A stretch of DNA of 26,933 nucleotides from Tetragenococcus sp041859945 (GTDB lineage Bacteria; Bacillota; Bacilli; Lactobacillales; Enterococcaceae), in the NCBI GenBank assembly GCA_041859945.1, contig JBFLGC010000036.1:1-26933 (forward strand). Direction: 5' to 3'. The notes under the pieces were generated by a model. The model was not told the DNA's origin. It saw only the letters and a list, made by a program, of their open reading frames with translations, and searched no databases. A program made the position numbers and the translations under genes. Shown here piece by piece: positions 15,639 through 22,916 of the stretch (positions are counted from its first letter, which is position 1; each line of letters starts with the position of its first letter).

Positions 15639-15712
15639 CGGGAAATAGCTCAGCTTGGTAGAGCACTTGCTTCGGGAGTAAGGGGTCGCAGGTTCAAATC
15701 CTGTTTTCCCGA
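15639..15712 (+). tRNA. tRNA-Pro(CGG)
   Basis: A 74-nt cloverleaf can be drawn in full. Acceptor CGGGAAA pairs with TTTCCCG, D stem GCTC/GAGC, anticodon stem CTTGC/GTAAG around TTCGGGA, T stem GCAGG/CCTGT with loop TTCAAAT, discriminator A. Positions 34-36 read CGG, decoding the proline codon CCG. CCA is not encoded. It is a lone tRNA gene beside mobile-element remnants, a common integration site. Confidence 0.95.
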
Positions 15713-15719
15713 TAATTAC

Positions 15720-15758
15720 AGCGCACTGACACAATCATCTATGTTGGTGCGCTTTTTC
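15720..15758 (+). terminator. Terminator after tRNA-Pro
   Basis: AGCGCAC (15720-15726) pairs with GTGCGCT (15747-15753), then TTTTTC. It follows the tRNA by 8 bp. Confidence 0.88.
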
Positions 15759-15780
15759 ATGTTTGATCCACAAAAGTTAC

Positions 15781-15818
15781 TAAAAAAACTAGAAGCCCTA
15801 TATTGTAAAGGTTTCTAG
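15781..15818 (-). terminator. Minus-strand terminator facing the small ORFs
   Basis: CTAGAAACC pairs with GGCTTCTAG on the minus strand (15818-15810 with 15797-15789, one G-T pair), followed by seven T. It would stop read-through from the small ORFs towards the tRNA gene. Confidence 0.7.
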
Positions 15819-15993
15819 CCACACTTAAGGAGAAAGAATTAAAAATTAGTTTCACTACTTGCTCTCAAAAGATTTGAAGACTGTTATAGTCCCGTTTTCT
15901 CATTATTGCTTGTCATTAATCCTCAAGCCTTTTAACTCATATCGTAGTTAAAAACATAGCTAAATTTTGCACTGGGGAGCATTACATAATGAA

Positions 15994-16026
15994 AATAGCA
16001 CTCAATCACTTTTATGACTGGGTGCT
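15994..16026 (-). terminator. Terminator overlapping the end of the 72-residue ORF
   Basis: AGCACCCA (16026-16019) pairs with TGAGTGCT (16004-15997) on the minus strand, followed by ATTTTC. The stem includes part of the stop codon of the upstream ORF. The T run is short. Confidence 0.55.
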
Positions 16027-16244
16027 TATTTTGCAACTCTGTTATCTTGTTTTGGAAGCTTAGTGTAGTCTCCATTAATTTCAAATGCTGAAGGAGGATA
16101 TAAATAAGCCTCATTATTTTCGTCTATTACAGCTATACTATCCAAAATTGGATCATAACCTATAGCTTGGTACTCTTTTCCTTTTTCCAGCAATACACAA
16201 GTTTCACGTAAATAAGTAACATTTAGCTCGTTTAAATTCTTCAC
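16026..16244 (-). CDS. Small hypothetical protein (72 aa)
   Basis: A soluble 72-residue protein rich in short beta-strand-like segments: RETCVLLEKGKEYQAIGYDP near the start and AYLYPPSAFEI near the end. The YLYPP-S-FEI ending occurs in small SH3-like proteins of mobile regions, some thought to be immunity proteins, but I cannot identify this one. The start is a GTG at 16244 with the AAAG part of the ribosome site almost touching it, so the start is uncertain. It lies 41 bp after the 95-residue ORF on the same strand and likely shares its transcript. Both sit between tRNA-Pro and a decayed integrase. Confidence 0.65.
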   Translation of the reverse strand: MKNLNELNVTYLRETCVLLEKGKEYQAIGYDPILDSIAVIDENNEAYLYPPSAFEINGDYTKLPKQDNRVAK

Positions 16245-16285
16245 CTTTCTTTTTACTTCTATTTTTGGTACAATATAAGATCCTA

Positions 16286-16573
16286 TTAAGCAATGTATGT
16301 TTCTAATTCTTTGTTTGGGTCATCAACAATAATAAATTTCCCGCCTGTTGAACTACCATCTAGTGGTTTTGGACCATCAAGATCATAGATATAGTCTTCT
16401 TGACTATCATCGCCAACCTTTATTGTTCCATTTTCATCTCTGACAACATCATAAAAGTTACCATCAGTTAAGGAATCCACACCGAACGACATGCCCAAAT
16501 ACTGAACTTGCCCGACATATTCCAAAGGCATCGTCTGATTTAGCTTGCTCTGATAAACATCTATCGTTCTCAT
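16286..16573 (-). CDS. Small hypothetical protein (95 aa)
   Basis: An acidic 95-residue soluble protein beginning MRTIDVYQSKLNQTMPLEYV and ending in GGKFIIVDDPNKELETYIA. No membrane segment, no cysteine and no catalytic motif I know. AAGGA lies about 5 nt before the ATG, so the start is sound. It is followed by the 72-residue ORF 41 bp downstream. Location in a tRNA-linked accessory patch and small acidic nature fit a cargo or immunity-type gene, but this is a guess. Upstream, 16574-16800 holds no gene I can support, only a weak stem AAGCCT/AGGCTT at 16772-16792. Confidence 0.7.
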   Translation of the reverse strand: MRTIDVYQSKLNQTMPLEYVGQVQYLGMSFGVDSLTDGNFYDVVRDENGTIKVGDDSQEDYIYDLDGPKPLDGSSTGGKFIIVDDPNKELETYIA

Positions 16574-16801
16574 CTATCCTTCTCCAAGCATCTAATTTTA
16601 TTACTATTTTAGTAATCAATTTACCACCGACTATATCTCAAAACAAACTTCAAAGCTTGAGAATGCTAATTTATTCATTAGTCTCTCCACAAATTCAAAC
16701 CATTAAGCAATGATTCATAGGACTTATCCATTAGTATTCTCTAATATGAATAACAGTTTTTTTAATTAAACAAGCCTTGTGAATGGAGGCTTAAAACGAC
16801 T

Positions 16802-16983
16802 CATAGGAACAATCTAAGAGAAATAACTATTCATGGTTTTAGGCATACTCAGGCCACTTTGTTACTTGAGGCCAGATTAGTCCTAAAGTGATCTCTGAAA
16901 GATTTGACCACTCGACTATTCAAATCACACTTGATTTATATTCTCACGTTACTGAAAAGATGGAAAAAGAAAGTTCAACCTGA
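16802..16983 (+). pseudogene. Tyrosine recombinase (phage/ICE integrase) C-terminal remnant
   Basis: Two frames together encode the end of a tyrosine integrase. From 16832 the frame reads HGFRHTQATLLLEA, carrying the HxxR catalytic pair, and then meets a stop near 16886. One frame over, from about 16888, it reads VISERFDHSTIQITLDLYSH and VTEKMEKESS, carrying the catalytic tyrosine region LDLYSH. So a frameshift lies near 16880-16890, and the N-terminal two thirds of the gene are missing. The final TGA comes from the left end of the IS1380 element inserted at 16979. With the tRNA gene 1.1 kb away, this is probably the scar of an island or prophage that used tRNA-Pro. Confidence 0.85.
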
Positions 16984-17043
16984 ATTATTCACGAAAACCG
17001 ACCCTTTTATAATAAACCCTTGATAAGTCATGCGTAGTTAAAT

Positions 17044-17071
17044 TTGAGTTTCTACCCATTTGGTGTATAAA
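17044..17071 (+). promoter_or_regulatory. Transposase promoter inside the IS
   Basis: TTGAGT (17044-17049), 16 bp, TATAAA (17066-17071), about 60 bp before the transposase ATG. Confidence 0.6.
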
Positions 17072-17082
17072 AATAGACATCC

Positions 17083-17132
17083 TTCTGTTATTGTAAAGTT
17101 ATGACACAACACAATATCGAAAGGATGTCTAT
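17083..17132 (+). promoter_or_regulatory. Hairpin hiding the transposase ribosome site
   Basis: ATAGACATCCTT (17083-17094) is a perfect 12-bp inverted match to AAGGATGTCTAT (17121-17132), loop 26 nt. The right arm contains the AAGGAT ribosome site and ends at the base before the ATG. Folding would block translation, a known way for IS elements to keep transposase low. The truncated copy near 26733-26790 has the same arms with one mismatch. Confidence 0.75.
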
Positions 17133-18437
17133 ATGTCTACTTTACAACCTTATACCCCAACATTCAATACTAATATCAAAATTTCTGCCAATGGGGGCGC
17201 ACTTTCACTTGATGGGGGCTTGCCCTTAGTAAAAGAATTTATGACAAAAACTAATTTTATGAATTATTTCATCAAACTGTCCAGTTTAACGATGACCGCA
17301 AACGTCTGGTCCATACGCGTCCATCCATCTTTGAACAAGCACTTCTCCAACAAATTGCGGGCTACGATACAGATGATGCCTCTGATTCGCTTGCTCATAA
17401 CCAATTATTTATCCAAATCGTTCATAAGCAGGGGCTTGCTTCTCAACCAACGATGTCTCGTATGTTTCAAGCGATGACACCTGAAAATATGGAGGAATTC
17501 AATCGGTTCAATCAACGTTATTTGGATCAATACTACGGTCAAAAGTCCATTGACACCCTCGTCATTGATTTAGACTCCACTCATTGTGATACTTTTGGAA
17601 AACAAGAAGGATCCGCTTTTAACAACCATTACCAAACCTTTGGTTATCATCCACTCGTAGCTTTTGATGCAGTGACTGGGCTTTTTTTTTAAGGCACAAC
17701 TTCGGACAGGAAATGTTTATACGTCAACGAATGTCGTTGCCTTTTTAGAGCCCCTTTTAAAGCATTTGATGGAAGACTTAGCTATCTCTCATGTGCTTAT
17801 TCGTGGAGATTCGGGTTTTGCAGTCCCTGCTTTGTATGAGTTGTGTGAATCCTACGGAGCGAAACACATCATTCGTTTAAAAGCGAATGCCATTTTAAAT
17901 CGCATCGCTGAATCGTTTGTTTTCACAAATTCCTCCTATTCAATTTTAGATCTCGAACGTCAATTTGACGAATTTGATTATCGTGCAGGTTCTTGGAAGA
18001 AGGAACGGACGGTCGTTCTTCAAAACGAACGACCCGCTGGGAAATTATTATTTACACCCCTATTTATTGTGACCAACATGGAAGGAATCATTCCAGAAAT
18101 AATCGTCAAAATGTACAAGAAGCGCGGGTTAATGGAAAATTTCATTAAAGAAGCGAAACTTGGTTTTTTCATGGATAAGACAGACAGCTCGAAATTTGTG
18201 ATAAACGAAGCACGTATGTGGCTAGGTGTGTTGTCTTACAACATTATTCAATTGATGAAATGTTGGGTCTTTCCGTCATCCATGAAGAAATGGACGATTG
18301 CCACGATTCGTCAACGAATCATTAAAGTCGCAACGAAGGTTGTTTCTCATGCAGGAAAGATTCATTTCAAACTAGATGAAACGTTTGTTTATTTGAATGA
18401 TTATTTTTCGGTCACGGAGCGACTCCGTTCTTTCTAA
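17133..18437 (+). pseudogene. IS1380-family transposase, two frameshifts
   Basis: Three overlapping segments make one DDE transposase of about 434 residues. Segment one (from 17133) starts MSTLQPYTPTFNTNIKISA. The frame is lost near 17263-17285, where the next frame continues FNDDRKRLVHTRPSIFEQAL. It is lost again at a run of nine T (17682-17690); eight T would restore it. The last segment runs to 18437. The catalytic acids are present: D in VIDLDSTHCD, D in RGDSGFAVPAL, E in KRGLMENFIKEAKLGF. The two indels cancel overall, so the last part is in the first frame. As it stands no full protein can be made without slippage. Confidence 0.9.
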
Positions 18438-18548
18438 AAAAATTTGCTTGTACGACCAAGGGGTTCGTTTGCCTTTTTTTTAGGTTTCATCCAAGAATTT
18501 TTTTGTCAATCACGCAAAGATTGCTCTAAGTTGATTTTCTGATTCAAG

Positions 18549-18574
18549 TGAAGGAGAGTGTTCCTTCATTTTTA
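18549..18574 (+). terminator. Terminator after the transposase gene
   Basis: TGAAGGA (18549-18555) pairs with TCCTTCA (18562-18568), then TTTTTAT. Inside the right end of the IS. The rest of 18438-18596 holds nothing else I can support. Confidence 0.75.
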
Positions 18575-18738
18575 TCCAATTTTGTTATGTTTCACATTTT
18601 CATGAATAATTCAGGATTAAGTATATTTTCTCAAATAATTGAGTAAATACCAAATAAAAATAATAAAAGGTTCCTAAGGTTCTCCTCTACAAATCGGAAG
18701 ATTAAAACCTTAAATATAATATACAAGGAAGAGATGAA

Positions 18739-19562
18739 ATGACTGTCTTAGAAGAATTTTTCACTTTGAACAATGGGGTTCAAATCCCAAAATTAGGGTT
18801 TGGGACTTGGTTGATCAAGGATGAAAATGCAGCACAACATGTTCAAGAAGCAGCAGAAGTAGGCTATCGCCATTTTGATTCCGCTCAAGGATACGGTAAT
18901 GAGCGTGGTGTTGGTGAAGGTATGCGTAAGAGTGGCATCAGTCGAGACCAGCTTTTTGTCACAACTAAAATAAAAGCAGAGATCAAAGATTATGCTACGG
19001 CAAAACAATCGATCGACGAATCCTTACAAAAACTAAACACTGGCTTCATCGATCTATTACTGATTCATGCGCCACGACCATGGGATGATGAACATAAAGG
19101 ACAGCATTATTTTGAAGGAAATCTTGAAACTTGGCGGGCAATGGAAGAAGCACAAAAAGCTGGCAAGATCCGCGCAATCGGTGTTTCTAATTTTGAAGAA
19201 GCAGATATTGATAATCTCATAGAGAATAGTGCAACGGTCCCTGCTGTCAACCAAATCTTGACGCAAATTGGTCACAGTCCTTTTGCTTTGATGGATTATT
19301 GTAAGAAAAAAATATTTTAGTAGAGGCTTATTCTCCGGTTGCTCATGGCGATATGCTTTCTAATCAGACTTTGCAAAAAATGGCTGATAACTATCAGGTA
19401 TCCATTCCACAATTAGCAATTGCCTATTGTTTACAAATTGGCACGCTACCTTTACCAAAAAGTGAAAATGCCAAACATATCGCTAATAATGCTGCCGTAG
19501 ACTTTGAAATAAGCAAAGCAGACTTGGATGTTTTAAAAAATTTCCCTCATTTAAAAAAATAA
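18739..19562 (+). pseudogene. Aldo/keto reductase, frameshifted at a run of A
   Basis: NADPH-dependent aldo/keto reductase, likely reducing aldehydes or ketones such as 2,5-diketo-gluconate-type substrates. The catalytic tetrad is complete: D47 and Y52 (FDSAQGYGNE), K77 (VTTKIKA), H110 (LLLIHAPRP). The frame ends early at 19320 after 193 residues. At seven A (19306-19312) one more A would continue directly into NILVEAYSPVAHGDML and the NADP-binding LPLPKSENAKHIANN, ending at 19562 as a 274-residue protein of normal family length. Either a one-base deletion, a sequencing error in the run, or slippage explains it. GGAAGAG precedes the ATG and TATAAT lies at 18715-18720. It stands just right of the IS1380 element. 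Confidence 0.88.
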
Positions 19563-19569
19563 GCTTTCT

Positions 19570-19607
19570 ATGACTGATTTCTCTTTTGAAAGGAAATCAG
19601 TCATTTT
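19570..19607. terminator. Terminator between reductase and Nudix genes
   Basis: ATGACTGATTTC (19570-19581) pairs perfectly with GAAATCAGTCAT (19593-19604), 11-nt loop, then TTT. It sits between two convergent units and may act both ways. Confidence 0.85.
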
Positions 19608-19610
19608 AGC

Positions 19611-20063
19611 TTACTTTAACAAAAAATTTTCAGAGTTTTTAGTTTGATCAGGAACATAATAAAATTCACTTTTGTCACTTGTAAAAATCTGATACATGGT
19701 TAAAAAATCATCGGCAAGTTGGTAGGAAGAAAGGTCACTTGCCTCGATCCAAAAAACTTTTCCTTCCCTAGAAGCAGTAAGGTTTCCAGAGAATTCATTC
19801 GTTTTAAAAAATAAAACAACATATCGTTCTTGTTTTTCCGTTATAAACTGTTTTACCCCACAAATTTGCGGATTTTTGATAAGTAAGCCTGTCTCTTCTT
19901 TGACTTCTCGAATCACAGAATCCATAAAAGACTCTTGGGCTTCTACGTGTCCTCCTGGAAAAGTCACTCCTGGCCAATCCACATTCAAACGATCTTGAAC
20001 TAAAATTTTACCTTGATCATATACCATGCACATATTTGTAAATATTGCTTGTTCTGTAGCCAT
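19611..20063 (-). CDS. Nudix hydrolase (MutT/8-oxo-dGTP diphosphatase-like)
   Basis: A 150-residue pyrophosphohydrolase. The Nudix box is complete: G38, E44, R52-E53, E56-E57 and G59 in the GGHVEAQESFMDSVIREVKE segment that ends EETGL. This motif binds Mg and cleaves nucleoside-diphosphate-X bonds. The N-terminus TNMCMVYDQGKILVQDR is like the 8-oxo-dGTP diphosphatase group, but the substrate cannot be fixed from sequence. GGAGGG lies 6 nt before the ATG. It follows the HIT gene by 48 bp on the same strand, probably one transcript of two nucleotide-handling enzymes. Confidence 0.93.
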   Translation of the reverse strand: MATEQAIFTNMCMVYDQGKILVQDRLNVDWPGVTFPGGHVEAQESFMDSVIREVKEETGLLIKNPQICGVKQFITEKQERYVVLFFKTNEFSGNLTASREGKVFWIEASDLSSYQLADDFLTMYQIFTSDKSEFYYVPDQTKNSENFLLK

Positions 20064-20111
20064 TTATACCCTCCAACCATTGTTTTTCATAATCGACCGC
20101 CATTTGCATTT

Positions 20112-20570
20112 TTACTGATTTGATAAAACCGTATCTAATGCCTGCTTTAATACATCTTTCATCTGTGTCAATTCAACTAGTGAAGGCTCATTTTCTTTAG
20201 CAAACATTTCTTTCGGATCCAACCACCAAACGGGTCCTTTCACTGGCATATCTTTTTCTTTTCGCGGAAACAAATGCCAGTGGACGTGCGCATCGCCATT
20301 TCCTAAACATTCAATGTTCAATTTTTCAGCATCAAAAGCTAGTGCACAGCTTTCTGAAACTAGACTCATTTCTTCTAAAAAGAGGAGCTTTTCTTGTTTT
20401 GGCATTTGATGTAATTCAGTCACATGATTTTTTGCTAAAAACAACGTATATCCTTTGAAATATTGATGATCTCCTATTACCACATAGCCACTTTTTAGTT
20501 CTGTTACAAAATAAGGGTTTTTGCCTTCTTTTATTTGTTGGATCCTTTCGCATATCAAACAACTTTTCAT
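20112..20570 (-). CDS. HIT family nucleotide hydrolase
   Basis: A 152-residue histidine-triad protein. The active-site triad is seen as H95-V-H97-W-H99 in GDAHVHWHLFPR. An N-terminal CLIC pair (C4, C7) probably binds zinc together with later ligands, as in many HIT proteins. These enzymes cleave nucleoside phosphoramidates or dinucleotides. A tail of about 45 residues after the triad, with GPVWWLDPKEMF, is longer than in minimal HIT proteins. GGAGGG is 6 nt before the ATG. The gene is first of a HIT-Nudix pair, with the 42-bp repeat array about 90 bp upstream of it. Confidence 0.93.
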   Translation of the reverse strand: MKSCLICERIQQIKEGKNPYFVTELKSGYVVIGDHQYFKGYTLFLAKNHVTELHQMPKQEKLLFLEEMSLVSESCALAFDAEKLNIECLGNGDAHVHWHLFPRKEKDMPVKGPVWWLDPKEMFAKENEPSLVELTQMKDVLKQALDTVLSNQ

Positions 20571-20660
20571 GCATTTCCCTCCGTAAGTGTTCTTTTGAAA
20601 CTATTATAGCATAGAAAAACTGCCATTGTTTTCTCCTTAGTTTAAGAACAAGTGGGGTGA

Positions 20661-20860
20661 GTTTACGAGCTAAACATGCGCTAGTCATCCAAACTAACGT
20701 GCATTTACCTGCTAAACGTGCGTAAGTCATCCAAACTAACGTGCATTTAGCAGTTAAACGTGCGTAAGTCATCCAAACTAGCGTGCGTTTAAGCGTTAAA
20801 CGTGCGTAGTTCATCCCAACTAGCGTGCATTTAGTAGCTAAACATGCGTTAGTCTGACCC
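20661..20860. repeat. Tandem 42-bp hairpin repeats (array 2)
   Basis: Units at 20669-20710, 20711-20752, 20753-20794, 20795-20836 and a partial fifth from 20837, preceded by a partial unit end; period exactly 42 bp. Each unit folds as a hairpin: TAAACGTGCGTAAGT pairs with ACTAACGTGCATTTA around the loop CATCCAA, 15 positions with two mismatches and G-T pairs. Units differ by several bases while the pairing is largely kept. There are no spacers, so not CRISPR. Because 42 is a multiple of 3, a minus-strand frame through it yields 14-residue repeats; I do not think that is a protein. It lies between the HIT gene and the panE terminator. Confidence 0.9.
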
Positions 20861-20892
20861 GACAAGTTTTACTCAACTAGGTATTTGGCTAC

Positions 20893-20934
20893 AAAAAAAC
20901 CTGATTTCATAAATAGACTTGAAATCAGGTTTTT
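20893..20934. terminator. Terminator of panE
   Basis: AAACCTGATTTC (20897-20908) pairs with GAAATCAGGTTT (20921-20932), 12-nt loop, T runs on both strands. It lies 13 bp after the panE stop. Confidence 0.9.
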
Positions 20935-20946
20935 AGCAATCATTTT

Positions 20947-21888
20947 TTACTTTGCGCCCAATAATTCTTCCTTACAATGGATCAGTTGGGTCAGAAAGTT
21001 GCAATAAGGAGTGGCCACTCCATACATTTTTCCTTTTCGAACAATCGCACCGTTGATATAATCGATTTCTGTCAACCGATGATTTTCGATCAAATCCTGA
21101 TACATGGAAGGATGGTGCAGGCCAATCGTTTCTCTGTTATAACAACTTTTTACTTGATTTGTTACTTGATCGATCGCCAATTCTACGCCCTCATGTTTGG
21201 CTACACTAGCAAATTCATTGATAATATTAGCAACAATGGCGTCTGCTTCTGACGTTTCTCCAAAATCGGCCATATTACTATCTAAAATCGTACAAAGGCC
21301 ATTCATCGTTCCATTTACGCAAGCTTTTCGATAGATCGATTCTAAAATATGGTGAGAATATTTGGCGTTCAATCCAGCTTCATTCAAAGTCGCAATAACC
21401 TTTTCTGCAGAAGCTTCCCCATTTTTGTCCAGACTTTGCAATTCCAAATAACCATCGCCAAATAACTTCACTTTTCCAGGTCCTTCTAAACCAGCAGTCC
21501 ACATGGTATTCCCCAATAAAATATGGTCTTTTGAAATATACTTTTCAATAATATCTTCATGCCCTAAACCATTTAACAAGCAAAGGACTTTGGTATGCTC
21601 ACCAATCATTTTTTTGATACAATTCATCATATGATCAAGTTGCATCGCTTTTGTGAACACAATGACCAAGTCAGCGGAAAAATCGATTTCAGAGGCATGT
21701 TCTTGATGATAAGTAGGGATTTTTGCAATTACTTTTTCGCCATTAAAATCAGCTTCCAAGCCGTCTTGATTGATTTTATCAATATGGTCTTGCCAGCCGT
21801 CAATAAAAATCACTTCATTTTTGGCTTGATGAAGCATCAATCCAAACCGGCTTCCCATGGCTCCTGCTCCCGCAATAATAATTTTCAT
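20947..21888 (-). CDS. panE: 2-dehydropantoate 2-reductase (ketopantoate reductase)
   Basis: A 313-residue NADPH-dependent enzyme reducing ketopantoate to pantoate in pantothenate and CoA synthesis. The N-terminal Rossmann motif is GAGAMGS (7-13). The conserved lysine of the family is likely K188 in YRKACVNGTMNGL, with N192 close by. The C-terminal helical domain is present and the length is normal. GAGGAG precedes the ATG by about 9 nt. No other pantothenate gene is nearby, so it may act on another 2-keto acid, which is common for ApbA/PanE paralogues. The divergent LysR regulator starts 122 bp away and probably controls it. Confidence 0.92.
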   Translation of the reverse strand: MKIIIAGAGAMGSRFGLMLHQAKNEVIFIDGWQDHIDKINQDGLEADFNGEKVIAKIPTYHQEHASEIDFSADLVIVFTKAMQLDHMMNCIKKMIGEHTKVLCLLNGLGHEDIIEKYISKDHILLGNTMWTAGLEGPGKVKLFGDGYLELQSLDKNGEASAEKVIATLNEAGLNAKYSHHILESIYRKACVNGTMNGLCTILDSNMADFGETSEADAIVANIINEFASVAKHEGVELAIDQVTNQVKSCYNRETIGLHHPSMYQDLIENHRLTEIDYINGAIVRKGKMYGVATPYCNFLTQLIHCKEELLGAK

Positions 21889-21923
21889 TTGTACATTTCT
21901 CCTCTTTATTTATTTGTTCATTA

Positions 21924-21960
21924 AGTGACTCTCTAGGCATCACTGATTCTATGTTATAAT
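21924..21960. promoter_or_regulatory. LysR-type operator and promoter between panE and the LysR gene
   Basis: AGTGA (21924-21928), 11 bp, TCACT (21940-21944) is an interrupted dyad of the kind LysR proteins bind. Just right of it TGTTATAAT (21952-21960) is an extended -10 for the plus-strand LysR gene, so binding would overlap and repress its own promoter. Role inferred. Confidence 0.5.
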
Positions 21961-22010
21961 AAAGCTTACTAAACTTTCTTTCAATGATCATAAGAAAACA
22001 GGTGAATTTT

Positions 22011-22907
22011 ATGAATATTCAACAACTCAGATACTTTATCGAAATTGCGAACACGAATAATTTGTCGGCAGCGGCACGCAATCTTTTCGTGACCCAACCC
22101 ACACTTTCTTTAGCCCTTAAAAAAATGGAAAGTGAATTACAAACCCCTCTTTTTACGCACAGTGAGTCTGCCTTTCAGCTGACAAAAGCAGGTCTTTACC
22201 TTTATGAAGAAGGTCAAATGATCGTCCATCAATTCGACCACATGCTAGAGGTGATCCATCAAATGAATGCAGCTAGCAAAAAGGAAAAAGACACGATTCG
22301 GTTGGGGATCACAACCTTATTTTCTATGCAATACATGCAAGAAATATCGGCTTATCTAGCGACCCATCCTCATGTAGATTTGATCATCAAGCAAGATGGT
22401 TCACCCCATTTACAAGAAATGTTACTCAATAAGGAAATCGATGTCGGCCTGATCTCTTTTCCAAATCTCTATCCTGAAGTATTGACCATGGACGCTTTAG
22501 ATCCAGCCAGCAATGGTTATCATGTTTATGTGGTCGTCCCTGAAAAGAATCCTCTAGCCCAAAAGAAGCAACTAAGCTTTGATCAGTTAAGAAAAGCGCG
22601 CTTTTCTTCTCTGACGCCTCATTTCGTTTTAGGAAAACTATTGATTCAACGTGCCAATGACAATGGCTTTGAGCCCAACATCGTTTTTCTTAATGATGAT
22701 TTATTAGTGCTTCTTCACAGTCTCAAGCAAAATGATTCCATCTGCTTGCTTCCCATCGAATACAAAGCATTAGGTAAAACGGAAGGCTTGAAGTGGATCC
22801 CTTTAAAAGATAAGCATGCTTTTTTCCCCTTGGGTATTGTTTTTAGAAAAGATGTTGCCATTTCCAAAAATATTCGTGATTTTATGGAAATCATTCAAGC
22901 ACATTAA
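22011..22907 (+). CDS. LysR family transcriptional regulator
   Basis: A 298-residue regulator. The N-terminal winged helix (1-60) reads MNIQQLRYFIEIANTNNLSA, then TQPTLSLALKKMESELQTPL, the typical LysR pattern. The rest is a substrate-binding-protein-like ligand domain, with GITTLFS at the start and VYVVVPEKNPLAQKK at the hinge. The frame is open 9 codons further up, but the ATG at 22011 has AGGTGA 6 nt upstream and gives the standard start. It is divergent from panE, its likely target. It ends 9 bp from the convergent PTS gene end with no terminator between. Confidence 0.93.
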   Translation: MNIQQLRYFIEIANTNNLSAAARNLFVTQPTLSLALKKMESELQTPLFTHSESAFQLTKAGLYLYEEGQMIVHQFDHMLEVIHQMNAASKKEKDTIRLGITTLFSMQYMQEISAYLATHPHVDLIIKQDGSPHLQEMLLNKEIDVGLISFPNLYPEVLTMDALDPASNGYHVYVVVPEKNPLAQKKQLSFDQLRKARFSSLTPHFVLGKLLIQRANDNGFEPNIVFLNDDLLVLLHSLKQNDSICLLPIEYKALGKTEGLKWIPLKDKHAFFPLGIVFRKDVAISKNIRDFMEIIQAH

Positions 22908-22916
22908 GACTAATGA

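Larger units (their letters stand above)
16979..18615 (+). mobile_element. IS1380-family insertion sequence, complete ends, dead transposase
   Basis: A 1637-bp element. Left end CCTGAATTATTCACGAAAA (16979-16997) matches the reverse complement of the right end (18597-18615) in 18 of 19 bases; IS1380 elements typically begin CCTG. It encodes one DDE transposase, now frameshifted. Flanking tetranucleotides differ (TCAA on the left, ATTA on the right), so the 4-bp target duplication expected for the family is absent, suggesting rearrangement after insertion. A second, truncated copy lies at 26633 in the same orientation. Confidence 0.9.

Noticed and set aside
15690..16800. Attachment-site repeat of the tRNA-Pro 3' end
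   Set aside because: No second copy of the T-arm/acceptor end was found by eye in the region up to the integrase remnant.
16979..18615. Target-site duplication of the IS1380 element
   Set aside because: TCAA on the left and ATTA on the right do not match, so none is claimed.
20416..20865. 149-residue minus-strand frame with 14-residue repeats (YARLTAKCTLVWMT-like)
   Set aside because: It is a product of the 42-bp repeat period, overlaps the HIT gene in another frame, and has no ribosome site. Best explained by the hairpin array.
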